From NCBI GenBank assembly GCA_003254905.1, contig QANU01068452.1, forward strand, positions 62,001-126,000: a stretch of 64,000 bases of DNA, given 5' to 3'. The position numbers and the translations under genes are program-made. Positions 12,801 through 25,480 of this stretch are shown here, piece after piece; the stretch's first letter is position 1, and each line of letters starts with the position of its first letter. The DNA is from Nissolia schottii. Lineage: Eukaryota > Streptophyta > Magnoliopsida > Fabales > Fabaceae. The notes under the pieces are model-generated. The model did not search any database and was not told the origin of the DNA. It saw only the letters and a program-made list of their open reading frames with translations.

Positions 12801-14484
12801 AGGTTTTCCTTAATATGCATTTTTCGTAGGCTATAAGCCTTGAATTTTAACTAAATAATGATTTTCAGTGAAGTGCAATTTCTATAGCCTATGACCTTCT
12901 CCTTTTTATTAAAAAAGACTTCTTGGATCAATGATCATCTTTCATTGGCTATTGCCTTGTCTTATTCGTTAAAAACAAAGTTTTTCATTAATATGCCTTT
13001 TTGGTAGGCCATAGCCTTTGACTTTTAATCAAAAATGATTTTCGATAAAATGCAATTTTCGTAGCCTATGACCTATCTTTTTCATTAAAAAAGTCTTCTT
13101 AGATCCATGACCATATCTCATAGGCTATTTCCTTGTCTTATTTGTTATAAACAAAGATTTTCGTTAATATGCATTTTTCGTAGGTTATATAGCCTTAGAT
13201 TGTCACTCCAAATTGATTTTCGGTAAAGTGCAATTTCTTTATATGACCTTCTATATTTATTGAAAAACAAATTCTTAGATTGATGGTCATCTTTCATAGG
13301 ATATAGCTATGTTTTCATCATTAAAAAATAACTTTATCATACAAAGACAATTTTCGTAGGCTACAGCCTTGAATTTTCATTTAAAAATCATTTTTTTCGC
13401 AAAGTGCAATTTCCGTAGCTTATGGCCTTCTCATTTTCATTAAAAAAGACTTCTTTGATCAATAACCATCTTTCATAGGTTATTGCCTTGTATTATTTGT
13501 TGAAAATAAACTTTTTCTTTAATATGCATTTTTTGTAGGCTATAGCTTTGGATTTTCAATCCAAATTGATTTTTAAAAAAGTGCAATTTTTGTAGCTTAT
13601 GACATTTTATTTTTAACTACAAATGACTTCTTAGATTAATGTTCATATTTTATACATTATAACCATGTTTTTTTCGTTAAAAACAAACTATATTGTAAAT
13701 AGTCATTTTTTTTCATAGGCACTCAAAATGATTTTTGATAAAGTGCAATTTCTGTTGCCTATGTCCAACTCTTTTTCATTAAAAAAGACTTTTTGAATGA
13801 AAGACCTTCTTTCATAGGTCATTGCCTTGTCCTATTCGATAAAAACAAACTTTTTGGTTAGTATGCATTTTTTGTAGGCTTTAGTCTTGGATTTTTAATC
13901 CAAATTGATTTTCAATAAGGTGTAATTTCTGTAGCCTATGACCTTCTATTTATAACTAAAAATGACTTCTTAGATTAATGGTCATCTTTCATAGGCTATA
14001 TAACCATGTTTTTCTTCATTAAAAACAAACTATATCGTAAATAGATATTTTTTTTATTTGGCTAGCCTTGGATTTTCACAGAGAAATGATTTTCGGTAAA
14101 GAACAATTTTTCATAGTCTATGACCTCTTTTTCATTAAAAAGACTTCTTTGATCAATGACCATCTTCCATAAGCCATTGCCTTGTGTTATTCATTAAAAA
14201 CAAAGTTTTTCGTTAATATTCATTTTTTTGTAGGCTATAGTCTTGGATTTCAACTCAAAAATGATTTTCGGTAAAGCGCTATTTATGTAGCCTATGACCT
14301 TCAATTTTTAATGAAAAGTGACTTCTTAGATTGTTGACCATCTATAATAGGCTATAGCCATCTTTTCTTCGTTAAAAAATAACTTTATCGAAAAGAGGCA
14401 TTTTTCTTAGGTTGCATTAAATTTTCACTCAAAAATAATTAGTGCAATTTCTATAGCCTATGACCTTCCCTTTTTCATTATAAT
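9850..14484. repeat. Satellite array, left part (about 27 monomers of ~175 bp)
   Basis: The landmark 'agcctatgacctt' recurs about every 165-182 bp (for example near 10094, 10273, 10452, 10620, 10789, 10957), averaging about 175 bp. Each monomer contains three related ~58-bp subunits marked by 'tagcctatgacctt', 'taggctattgcctt' and 'taggctatagcctt', each followed by a T-run and a 'cattaaaaa'-like run. Two monomer types tend to alternate: one with 'ctctttttcattaaaa' and 'caatgaccatctttcat', the other with 'ctatttttaactaaaa' and 'taatggtcatctttcat'. No coding potential was seen. The array continues after the solo LTR. Confidence 0.95.
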
Positions 14485-16355
14485 TGTCACACCCCAAATT
14501 AGGGACGTGACCGACATGCAAGGGGCTAGTTCCCTTACGGAAGCCTCGAGAATGCTTTTCGTAAAAACATGCACTTTAACTTTAATTAATAACAAATAAA
14601 ACTTTCCTTTTCTGAATAAACATAAACTCTTTTACATTAAACATAAATATACATGATAAAATATGCGACTGGTCTGAGGATCCTCCCTGTATACAATTGG
14701 AGCCCTCTAGACATGACTCGATTTCAAAATAAAAATAAACTAACAATTCCTATGGGTAGCTTCACCTCAAGGTGAATTGCTGACTCTTGGATTCTAACGT
14801 CGCTACATTGACCATAAACTCCATGCTCTGCTATGTTATTTCGTAACCTATAACTGGCAGGGGAGGCAAGGGGTGAGAACTCCGGGAAGAGTCTCAGTGA
14901 GAGGCCATCCGCATAGCAACATGGCACACTTCAAAAAACACATGACATGCAGATGCAATACATAATATATAATAAGCATAAAACATTTTTATAATAATAA
15001 ATAGTATGTAAAACATTTGAAAACATAATTCAGTCAGGGAGTTCTCTATATAGACCTTCCGAGCATTACGATTTAGCTATTATTGAAATGTTTGGGCTTT
15101 ATGATCTTGCCCTAATCTACATGACATGATACATGACACTGGGCATCATGGGCTGCCATGTCTGGGCATTGCGGTCTTGCCCTAAATCTACATAAATCCT
15201 ATTCTATTGTATGATCGTACAAGGTCTATATAGAGAAGACAAGGTCTACATAAATCCTATTCGATTTACTGAATGATCATACACGCTGATTTACAGTTCT
15301 ATCTTAGATACATTCCCATGAAAATAATTTTAAATAGATAACATAATATGATAGCATAATCCTTTAACTGATACTTGACACTGATAACATAACATGACTT
15401 AATATCTTTAAGTGTTTTATCTTGGAAAAATAGAGGTCGACTAAGATCCCATGCTTAGGGAGGTTCCTAGGTAAGAGAGGTTCGTCACAATGGACATCTT
15501 AAGTACCAAGTCTTGTCCTTAGCCAGAACTTTTCCTTAACATAAGTCTTCTCCCATTAGAATCTTTCCTTAACCATGATTTTTTATTTCGGGTTTAATTA
15601 AACAATATGAATATCTATATCGCTTAATACTAATCATACCAGCACATGAATATATTTAATGCAGTAAAATATGTGGTCCCATGTGGTTCTAAAATAGTTT
15701 CATAATTTTCTAAAATAGCTTTGCAAATATCTACTTTATATATAAAAGGGTTTCTAAATAAATAATCATGAGAAAATACCTAATTAAATAAAAGAATAAC
15801 TAACTTCATAAATACATAAATAAAATAATAAATTTCACTTCCTGCTAGGATTTTATAAAACATTCATAAATAAAATAATGCTACAATAAATAAATAAATA
15901 ACTTTAAAATAAAAAATAAATACATGGTCTAAAATAAACCGTGAAAAAAGTCACTCACCTTAACATGGCTGACCGCTAAAGAGCACTAAGCTAGGAACTC
16001 CTGACACCTTATGTGGAGACACTGCTTCCCCACGAATGGAACACGAGAGGAAGAAAATAAATAAAAAGATAACTGGAGTGAAAAGTCTTACCAGAGTATG
16101 ACATCTCAAGCTTTGGAGTGAATTAGCAAGTTTAAACACTTACAGGAGGCCTCTATATATAGGGAGAGGAGGAGACCCCCCTTCTACAGCTGTAAAGAAT
16201 GCGGGACTAATTCTCGATGTGCTGCAGCGCGCCTACACGCCATGCCGCTACAACGCGTTGGCTTTTCTGTCTCGCATCTCGCGTAAAATGAGCCCTACAT
16301 CTCGCTCGAGACGTGCCTTCTCATCTTTTTTTTTCTTATTCTAAGGGTCATTACA
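14485..16355 (-). mobile_element. Solo LTR, 1.87 kb, inserted in the satellite
   Basis: It starts TGTCACACCCC and ends GGGTCATTACA on the plus strand. It is flanked by ATAAT at 14480-14484 and 16356-16360, a perfect 5-bp target duplication, with satellite on both sides. Read on minus it carries a TATA-like box near 16155, and it is related to the LTR at 62444-64000: both share 'gctaattcact' after the TATA box, 'gggcaaga..ataaagc' segments and a 'tgtattgca.ctgcatgtcat' region. No gag-pol frame lies inside. Confidence 0.9.
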
Positions 16356-16360
16356 ATAAT

Positions 16361-19300
16361 TGCATTATTGGATTAATGTTCATCTTGTATAGGCTCCAAC
16401 CTTGTATTATTTTTATGAAAACAAACTTTTTTGTTAATATTCATTTTTCGTAGCCTTAGATTTTCACTCCAAATTGATTTTCAGTAAAGTGCAATTTCTG
16501 TAGCCTATGACCTCCTATTTTTATTGAAAAACGACTTCGTAGATAAATGATCATCTTTCAAAGGCTATAGCCGTATTTTCTTCATCAAAGAATAACTTTA
16601 TCGTAAACAGGCATATATTGTAGGCATAGCCTTTGATTTTCGCTCAAAAATGATTTTTGGTAAATTGCAATTTCCATAGCCTTTGACATTCTCTTTTTAA
16701 TTAAAAATGACTTTTTGGATTAGTGCTCATCTTTTATAGGCTTTGGCCTTGTATTATTTGTTGAAAACAAAGTTTTTCGTTAATATGCATTTTTGTAAGC
16801 TACCCTTGGATTTTCACGACAAATTGATTTTTGATAATGTGCAATTTCTGTAGTCTATGACCTTCTACTTTTAACTAAAAATTAATTCCTAGATTAATGG
16901 TTTATTTCATAGGCTATAACCATGTTTTTTTCGTTGAAAACAAACTATATCATAAATAGACATTTTTTCGTTGGTTATAACCTTGAATTTTCACTCAAAA
17001 AAGATTGCTTTGGTAAAGTGTAGTTTTTGTAGCCTATGGCTTTCTCTTTTTCATTAAAAAAGACTTATTTGATCAATGATCATCTTTCATAGGCTATTGC
17101 CTTGTCCTATTCATTAAAAACAAGGTTTTCTATTAATATTCATTTTTCGTAGGTTGTAGCCTTAGATTTTAACTCAAAATTGATTTTCGGTTAAGTGCCA
17201 TTTCTCTAGCCCACTACCAATGACCTTAAATTTTTAATAAAAAATGACTTGTTAGATTGATGACCATCTATCATAGGATATAACCATGTTTTATTCATTA
17301 AAAAATAAATTTATTGTAAAGAGGCATTTTTCGTAGGCTATAAATTTTCACTCAAAAATAATTTTTGGTAAAGTACAATTATTGTAGCCTCTGACCTTCT
17401 CTTTTTTTTATTAAAAACGACTTCTTGCATTAATACTTATCTTTCATAAGCTCTGGCCTTGTATTATTTGTTGAAAACAAAGTTTTTCGTTTATATGCAT
17501 TTTTCGTAAGCTATACCCCTGGATTCTCACTCCAAATTGATTTTTGATAATGTGCAACCTTCTATTTTTAACTAAAAACGACTTCTTAGATTAATGGTAT
17601 TCTTTCATAAGCTATAGCTATGTTTTTTTTGTTAAATAGACATTTTTCTCATAGGTTATAGCATTGTATTTTCGCTGAAAAGTTATATTCGGTAAATTGC
17701 AATTTACATAACCAATGACATTCTCTTTTTTATTAAAAAAGACTTATTTTATAAATGACCATCTTTCATAGGCTATTGCCATGTCTTATTCGTTAAAAAC
17801 ATTTTTCATTAATATTAATTTTTCATAAGGTGCTTTGCATTTTAACTCAAACATGATTTTCGGTAAAGTGCAATTTCTATAGCCTATGACTTTTTTTTAA
17901 TGAAAAATGACTTCTTAGATTGACGACCATCTTTCATATGCTATAGCCATTTTTTCTTTGTTAAAAAATAACTTTACCGTAAAGAGGCCTTTTTCCTAGG
18001 CTATAGCCTTGGATTTTAAGTTAAAAATTATTTTCAATAAAGTGCAATTTCCATAGCCTATGACCTTCTCTTTTTTTATTAAAAAGGACTTCAATTCTTC
18101 TATCAATGACCATCTTTCATAGGCTATTGCCTTGTCTTATTTGTTATAAACAAAGTTTTTAATTTGCATTTTTAGTAGGATATAGCCTTTGTTTTTCACT
18201 CCAAATTGATTTTTAGTAACGTACAATTTTTGTATCCTTTAGCCTTCTATTTTTTTTCTATTGGAAAATGACTTCTTAGATTAATCTTCATCTTTCATAG
18301 GCTATATCCATGTTTTCATCATCAAAAAATAACTTTATCATAAAAGACATTTTCCGTAAACTATCTTAGATTTTTAAAAGTGATTTCAGGGGAATCGCAA
18401 TTTTCATAGCTTATGACCTTCTCTTTTTCATTAAAAATGACATTTTGGATTAATTATCATCCTTCATAGGCTTTGGCCATGTAATATTTGTTGAAAACAA
18501 AATTTTTCATTAATATGCATTTTTCGTAGGCTATAGCCTTGAATTTTTACTTCAAATTGATTTTTAACAAAGTGCAGTTTCTATAGCCTATGATCTTCTA
18601 TTTTTAACTAAAAATAACTTTTTAGATTAATGGTCTTCTTTCATAAGTTATAACAATGTTTTCTTCGTTAAATACATTTTTTTGTAGGCTATAACCTTAG
18701 ATTTTAACTCAAATTTGATTTTCGACAAAGTGCAATTTTTGTATCTTACGGCCTTCTCTCTTTTTTTTTTAATTAAAAAGTACTTCTTGCATCAATGACC
18801 ATCTTTTATAAGCTATTGCCTTGTCTCATTCGTTAAAAACATAATTTTTCATTAATATGCATTTTTCATTGGCTACATTTCACTCCAAATTGATTTTTGG
18901 TAGTGAAATTTTTGTTGCCCATGATCTTCTATTTTTATTGATAAATGACTTCATAGATTATTGGCCATTTTTCATAAGCTATAGCCATGTTTTCTTCAAT
19001 GAAAAACAACTTCTTAGATTGATGACCATCTTTGATATGTTATAGCATTGTTTTCTTCTTTATAAAATAACTTTGTCGTAAAGAAACATTTTCGTAGGCT
19101 AGCCTTGGATTTTCTCTTAAAAATGGTTTTTTTGTAAAATGTCATTTCTGTAGCGTACGACCTTCAATTTTTATTGATAAATGACTTCTTAGATGGTTGA
19201 TCATCTTTCATATGCTATAGTAATGTTTTCTTCCTTAAAAATAACTTTGTCATAAAGAGACATTTTCGTAGGTTATACCTTGGATTTTCTTTCAAAAAGT

Positions 19301-19680
19301 GTTTTTGGTAAAGTATCATTTCTGTAGCTTACGAACTTCAATTTTTATTGAAAAAAGACTTCTTAGATTGATGACCATATTTCATATACTATAGCCATGT
19401 TTTCTTCGTTAAAAAATAACTTTGTCGTAAAGAGATATTTTCGTATGCTATAACCTTTGATTTTCTCACAAAAATGATTTTTGGTAAAGTGTCATTTCTA
19501 TAGCTTAGGTAGGACCTTCAATTTTTAATGAAAAACGACTTCTTAGATTGATGACCATATTTCATATACTATTGCCATGTTTTCTTCATTAAAAATTAAC
19601 TTTGTCGTAAAGAAACATTTTTGTAGGCATAGCCTTGGATTTTCACTAAAAAATGACATTTGGTAAATGGCTATCCCAAC
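16361..19680. repeat. Satellite array, right part (about 18 monomers)
   Basis: This continues the array left of the solo LTR with the same landmarks near 16502, 16679, 16853, 17032, 17218, 17387, 17708, 17881, 18056, 18236, 18408, 18585 and 18751. The last four units (about 18950-19660) resemble each other more closely, as if amplified later or less decayed. The array stops abruptly at about 19680. Confidence 0.95.
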
Positions 19681-19682
19681 TA

Positions 19683-19812
19683 TGTGTCCTCAAACAAAAA
19701 ACTTTTGTCCCCTCTATCTCAACTTTAGAGAGGTACAGAAAATACAAGAATTTTTTATCCCCGTGTCTCTGTTTTCCTGTCATGTTCCTGATATTGAACG
19801 CAACCTAAATAT
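19683..19812. mobile_element. MITE-like fragment, inverted relative to 7367-7578
   Basis: Read on minus it begins 'ttaggttgcgttcaatatca' and contains 'gacagg..acagagacac', matching the style of the element at 7367-7578. It directly abuts the right edge of the satellite. Confidence 0.4.
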
Positions 19813-21008
19813 CCATTCATCTTCATCTTTGTGTTCCCTCTAAACATAACCTCACCAATGGTTTTGCCATCACTTGGAACACCCCTCCATTGTGGAAGGA
19901 TCCTTGATCTATAAGTGTACCAAACAGAAGCCAGGGTGTCACGTCTCTCCTCTTTATCCCAGCACGTCTATATATGATCCCCACATGCACTACTCAGATA
20001 AACCGTGTATAGTTCAATTAATATAATAATATAGTTATACACAGCTTTTTGGGCATTAAATTAAGATAACATCCTTTTTGCATGACATCACAAGTATGAA
20101 AACCATTCGAAACTTCCAAAAAAAAAAATCAATTGAAATAATTAGTAAAATAGTTAGATGCAAGAAAATTGATGAGAATCACATTTTAGTTCTTTAAAGA
20201 ATCCGATTTTAATAGATGAATCTCTAAGAAATTACGTAAATATATATTAGTCTGCGTGATATGTTATAGTTTTTATCATATTAGTCTCTCTTATAGGCTA
20301 ATATGTCTGTTTTTCAAAGATTAATCTTTTAAGACCTAATTCTTTTATAAATTAAAGTATATTTGGTAAGATTGATTTGTTTTACAAATTCGTTGTGACA
20401 TTGGTTTTTATATGAAAATTTGGCAGATTCCCTCGGTTATAAATCGGTCGCAATTATCCAAAATAGTTGATTGATTAGTTCCTATTTAGCTAATTTCTAG
20501 TAGTTAATATATATTTGGTTTGCCCAAGTAAACTCTAACATGCTCTTCTATTAAAATAAATAAATAAATTATGTTCTACGTATTTCATTCGACATTCATG
20601 TAATTCTTTTAAAAATATAATAAAAATAAAAAAAATTAATAATGACATGAGGAGTTAAGATGTGGAATTGTGTACGCACAAAAAAAGGTTAAATTATGAT
20701 ATAACACCAAGAGAAGGAAAAAAAAAAGTGTTAAATTATGAATACAACAAACAAAATATCCCTAGTTGTTGCTCACATGCACAACACTAATTAACACGTA
20801 AAATATTCTCAAAAAAGCAGCACACCAATACGTCTCAAAAAGCTTGCTAGTTGCAATGCATTAAAATGCACACTTTACTTACCATTTTTATAAAATCCTT
20901 AAAAAGCCAAGAATGGCCGAGTCAAACCTAGTCGACCCAGCTTCTTTTTCTTCACCACCCCACTCCAATCTTCACATCCCCATCAAGGCAACAACAAAAA
21001 CATAAACA
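19813..21008. other. Intergenic and promoter region of the strictosidine synthase-like gene
   Basis: This stretch is AT-rich with no long open frames. A TATA-like box lies at 20889-20896, and a pyrimidine-rich leader with many 'ttcaccacc'-type motifs runs into the coding sequence. Confidence 0.45.
20889..20896 (+). promoter_or_regulatory. TATA box-like site upstream of the strictosidine synthase-like gene
   Basis: TATAAAAT lies about 120 bp upstream of the first recognisable codons. The position is plausible for a core promoter; no other support. Confidence 0.4.
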
Positions 21009-21011
21009 AGG

Positions 21012-22874
21012 CTGCGGCTTCTAAGAGCTTTCTTCGTTGTTTCTATCCCGCTTGTATTGGCAATGGTTCTCCACCGGCTCGACCCGTTCGAACCGGCTCA
21101 GTTCCCGATTAACGAGTCGACTCGGACTCTCAACATGGGCGGGGTGGGAGTAGGGGCGGAGTTTGTTGGGTTGGGAGAGTTGAAGGGGCCAGAATACTTG
21201 ATTTACGACGAGAAGGAAGCCGTTATTTACACGGGTTGCGACGACGGGTGGATCAAGCGAGTCATGGCAAACGACTCGGTGGGTAACTCAGCGGTCGAGA
21301 ACTGGGTCAACACGGGCGGAAGACCACTTGGTTTGGCATTTGGGAACAATGGTGAAGTCTTAGTTGCAGACGGCAATAAGGTTAGTTTGGTCCTTTTCAC
21401 TAAATTTAACATGCTCTAAATAAACATGGGGTGGAAGGTGCTAACTCGCATCTCGTTTAGTATTTGATGAGATTTTCATGTGGTCAACTTTTAATGAAAC
21501 TTCTCATTCAATGATATATGATTGTATATTGACACAATATCTCACAATAAATTAATAAATCTACCATTTCTCATAAACATATAATTAACTATAACAAGGC
21601 CCCTTTAGAATTGTTTATGCATAATAAATTACTAACTAATTCATATTATATAATATCTATAACTTAAGATTAATTCAGTAGAAATATCATTATTATAAAA
21701 ATAACCATCTTATCTTGTGCTTATAATAAGCTCCGATATTCAAAGTAAAATTGAAATGAGATTGCAATTTTGTTAATCAAATTAAAAACAAGAAATAAAA
21801 CCAGAAACCAAACAACGTTATATTTCTGCTAGTTAATTTGATTAAGGGTTTAGTGTAGTCGTGTCAAAAATCAATTTAAGTGTACCCAACAACATTGCCA
21901 ATAAGGTTAAGGGTGTTTGAGTACTTGGTGCATCCAATGAATGAATGGTGCAGGGACTACTAAGAGTGAGTAAAAAAGGCAAGATTGAGTTGCTAGCGGA
22001 TGAAGTTGAGGGATTCAAGTTCAAACTATGCGACGGTGTCGCCGTCGCGCGTGACGGCTCTATTTACTTCACGGACGCTTCGTACAAATACTCTCTGAAG
22101 GATTACTTGCTTGACATAAAGGAAGGAAGGCAAGCCTCACGGCAGGTTCATGAGTTATGATCCGAAAAAGAACGAGACAACCTTGATAGCCCAAAATCTA
22201 TTCTTTGCCAATGATGTTGCTGTCTCTCCGGATCAGCGTTTTGTGGTTTTCTGTTAAACTACCAAGTAAGTTTGTTAGTTACTTACTTGATAGCTTAAGC
22301 TATATATATACCACATCAAAGATTCTTTCGTATTTTGTGTCAGTATTCATCTTTCCCAAAAAAATATTGATGGATTTTTGAAATGAGTCAACAATGATTA
22401 AACTTTTAACCTCTTTGTCACAGTAGCTCTGAGCATTAAATTGATCTCTGACAACACTCTCAAAGACCAATTTGAAGTTTTTGTTCTTAGTTTAGCCTAA
22501 GGTAAGCCCAATGCTAAAATTGTCAACATGGTATAACAATTTAATCCTCAAGCCTAACCCTTCAATGATTTAAGCCGAGCCCAATGCTTTCGGCCGCAAA
22601 ATAGAAAGAGCCCAATGTTTAAATTGGCAACAACAAAATAAAGCTTGTGCTTTCATTTGAATTTGATCTTAAGCTCAAGGTAATGTATAATTGTGAAAGT
22701 TATATTCCACTTATGTTTTTTCTACTGTAATTATTTTGTAGGAGGAGGTGCAGAAGATATTACATAGATGGTCCTAAAAAGGGAAGAATAGGCAAATTTT
22801 GTGAAGACCTACCTGGCATGCCGGATAATATTCACTACGTTGGATTTGGGCATTCTTATATTGGAATGGCCACG
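21012..22874 (+). pseudogene. Strictosidine synthase-like (SSL) six-bladed propeller gene, broken
   Basis: The family has a membrane anchor followed by a beta-propeller of the strictosidine synthase/adipocyte plasma membrane-associated protein type; most plant SSL members are not true strictosidine synthases. Exon 1 (to 21380) encodes a hydrophobic anchor (LRLLRAFFVVSIPLVLA) and then VLHRLDPFEPAQFP. The upstream in-frame codon is TAA at 21003, with no ATG before the anchor; the first ATG is at 21063, inside it. Exon 2 (21954-22265) encodes DGVAVARDGSIYFTDASYKY. A GGAA duplication near 22126 shifts the frame (compare the intact ILEGKP in 8885-9063), and GAA has become TAA at about 22253. Exon 3 (22742-22874) encodes GRIGKFCEDLPGMPDNIHY. 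The remaining C-terminal exons are absent; decayed copia sequence follows. It is non-functional as read. Confidence 0.85.
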
Positions 22875-23361
22875 GTAACGTAGTTCCTCAAACTTCATTA
22901 TTTGCCTTCACTTTAATAAGTGGTCTGGTATATTGACTTTAATATTGAATTTGTTATTTTTATTTGTTGACGACTTTACACTTACAACTCTCATGTACCT
23001 TTTCTCCCTTTTCTTTCTATTACTTTTAACACTATAGTTACATATGAAAAAGAAAAAAAAACCACCAATGACCAAACATTTATTGAAGATGCTTAGTGTA
23101 CATATTAAAAAGTGCATGTCCATACATTGTCACACTTTTCACAATATATTATAGGATTCATTTTGTAAGAAATGAATTTCATGATGTGTTGTGAGAAAGT
23201 GACGAAATATAGACACATTTTAGTATATTCAAATAGTAAAATTGAGCATTTATTTACTTGTTTTAACTTTTTCAGAAGTTCGAGGCCTTGCAGCGATAGA
23301 CATGCATTGAGATTATCTTTTTAGAAAAAAAAAATAGTACTTTGCTTTAAAAAGTATTTGG

Positions 23362-25480
23362 TTGTTTCGCATATGCCAACACCCTTCATAGACAAAGGAC
23401 TAAGCTAGATCCCAAGGCCCAAAAATGCATTTTCCTCGGTTATAGAATTGGCATCAAAGGGTTCATTCATGAGCAGAAATGTCCACTTCTATGAGAGTTT
23501 CTTTCCCTATTCCAGCAGAGGATCCATTTCACAGGATAATACAGCATTTGTCTTACCTGGCCTTTCTGATCATCCATCCTTTCTTGATGCTGCCTTACCT
23601 GTTTCATCACTTTCGCCGACTACATCTGTCTCCTCATCTTCTGCTACATCTATCTCCTCACCTTCTGCTATCTCTGATGCAACAGATAATCACTCTTCAT
23701 CTCATGTTATTCAGCCTACTAGCAAATCCACTAGAGCTAGACATGCTCCTTCCTATCTCCAAGAGTATCATTGCAACCTCCTTCACAGTGCAGCAAATGA
23801 TCAAGCTCCCTTGGCATCTGTTAACACACCTTATCCCCTTAATTCTGTCTTATCCTATGAAAATTTATCTCCTACACACAAACATTTTGCTCTCACTATT
23901 TCCACAATTATTGAACCCTCCTCTTATGCTTAGGTTGTGAAATCTACCTGCTAGAAAGATGCCATGGCAACTGAGATAGTTGCATTGGAACAAAACAATA
24001 CCTGGAAATTGGTGGATCTCCCTGGCGGTAAGGTTCCCATTGGTTGTAAATGGGTGTATAAGGTAAAATTGAAAAAGCTGATGGGAGTGTAAAGAGGTAC
24101 AAGGCCCCGATTGGTTGCAAAAGGTTACACACGAACTCAAGGAGTGGATTAAATGGACACTTTTAGTCTTATGGCAAAAACGTCCACTGCGAGACTTTTG
24201 CTTTCTCTAACCTCTATGATGAAATGACACCTACATCAACTTGATGTTAACAATGCCTTCTTGCATGGTGATCTTCATGAAGAAGTGTATATGAAACTCC
24301 CTTAAGGTTTTCCTTCTTCTAGTCCTAATCAAGCTTGTTTGTTACAAAAGTCTCTTTATGGACTTAAGCAAGATAGTAGACAATGGTACTCAAAGTTGTC
24401 CACAGTTCTTCTCTTAAGTGGCTACCATCAATCTCAATCTGATCACTCATTCTTCATCACGGCTACTCATGATTCGTTCATTGCCCTGCTGATTTATGCT
24501 TATGATATTCTCTTAGCTAGTAACAATCTTGTTGCAATTAAGGAAATGAAGGCTTTCCTGGATAGTGCTTTTAAAATCAAGGACCTTGGTGAGGCAAAGT
24601 ACTTCTTAGGCCTTGAAATTGCAAGAAACAACACTGGCATTTCTCTCTCACAAAGAAAACATGCTCTAGAAATACTCAAGGATGCATCCCTTCTTAGTTG
24701 CAAACCTGTCATCACTCCTATGGGGTATTCCATTCGTTTACCCAAAAATGCAGGGGATCCCCTCTTGGATGCAACAGCTTATAGAAGGCTTGTGGGTTGT
24801 TTGATTTATCTCACTACCACTAGGCCAGATATCTCATATGCTATGAACCAGCTTGCCCAATTTATGGCTACTCCTACATCAGATCATTATCAGGCTACAT
24901 TAAGAGTGCTCAAGTACATCAAGGCTGCACCAGGTCTTGATCTTTTCTTTCCTAGCAATTCTAAGTTGTATTTGCAGGCCTATTCTGATGCAGACTGGGC
25001 AGGTTGCCCCGGTACCAGGAGGTCCACATTTGGTTTCTGCATTTTTTTGGGTAATTTTCTCAAAAGTTGGAAATCTAATAAGCAAAGCATAGTGTCTCGC
25101 TCATCTTGTGAGATCAAATATAGGGCCTTGGCTATGACCTCACGTAAGATTCAATGGCTCACCTTCCTCTTAACTGAACTGTCCATGAAGCCTACAACTC
25201 CAGCAACCATCTTTTGTGATAACCAATCAGCCCTTCAAATTGCCCATAACCTAACATTTCATGAGAAAACCAAACATATAGAGCTGGACTGTCATTTTTG
25301 TCCGAGAAAAGCTCTATTTTGGCCTTATTCACTTACTACCCATTTCCACAAAGCTTCAGCTAGCTGATGCTTTGACCAAGCCTCTTGGACCCTTGCCTTT
25401 CAAGCAAATTGTTGCCAATCTTAGCCTTCTGAATATGTTTGTTGCTGTAAAGGATGGCCAAGGTTGTGGGGGGGGTTAGA
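23362..25480 (+). mobile_element. Ty1/copia retrotransposon, 5'-truncated and decayed
   Basis: Copia pol pieces run in order: the integrase C-terminal region with [13 protein letters not shown] (about 23460-23515), a Ser/Thr-rich linker, and reverse transcriptase with LEQNNTWKLVDLP, GCKWVYKVK, QLDVNNAFLHGDL and LYGLKQ. The longest open piece (24339-25367) covers the rest of RT and the RNase H (AYSDADWAGCP). Several stops and shifts break the frame between 23930 and 24340. The catalytic YVDD box reads YAYD, so the first Asp of the pair is lost, and SAEAEYRA-type residues read SCEIKYRA. There is no gag, protease or 5' LTR. The element follows the truncated strictosidine synthase-like gene. Confidence 0.9.

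Noticed and set aside
9850..19680. Claim that this is a functional centromere
   Set aside because: Monomer size fits, but size alone is not evidence; a 10 kb array beside genes is more likely a dispersed satellite block. CENH3 binding data would be needed.
23479..23940. Open frame on plus overlapping the copia linker
   Set aside because: It is a shifted-frame shadow of the copia Ser/Thr-rich linker read at 23448-23933.
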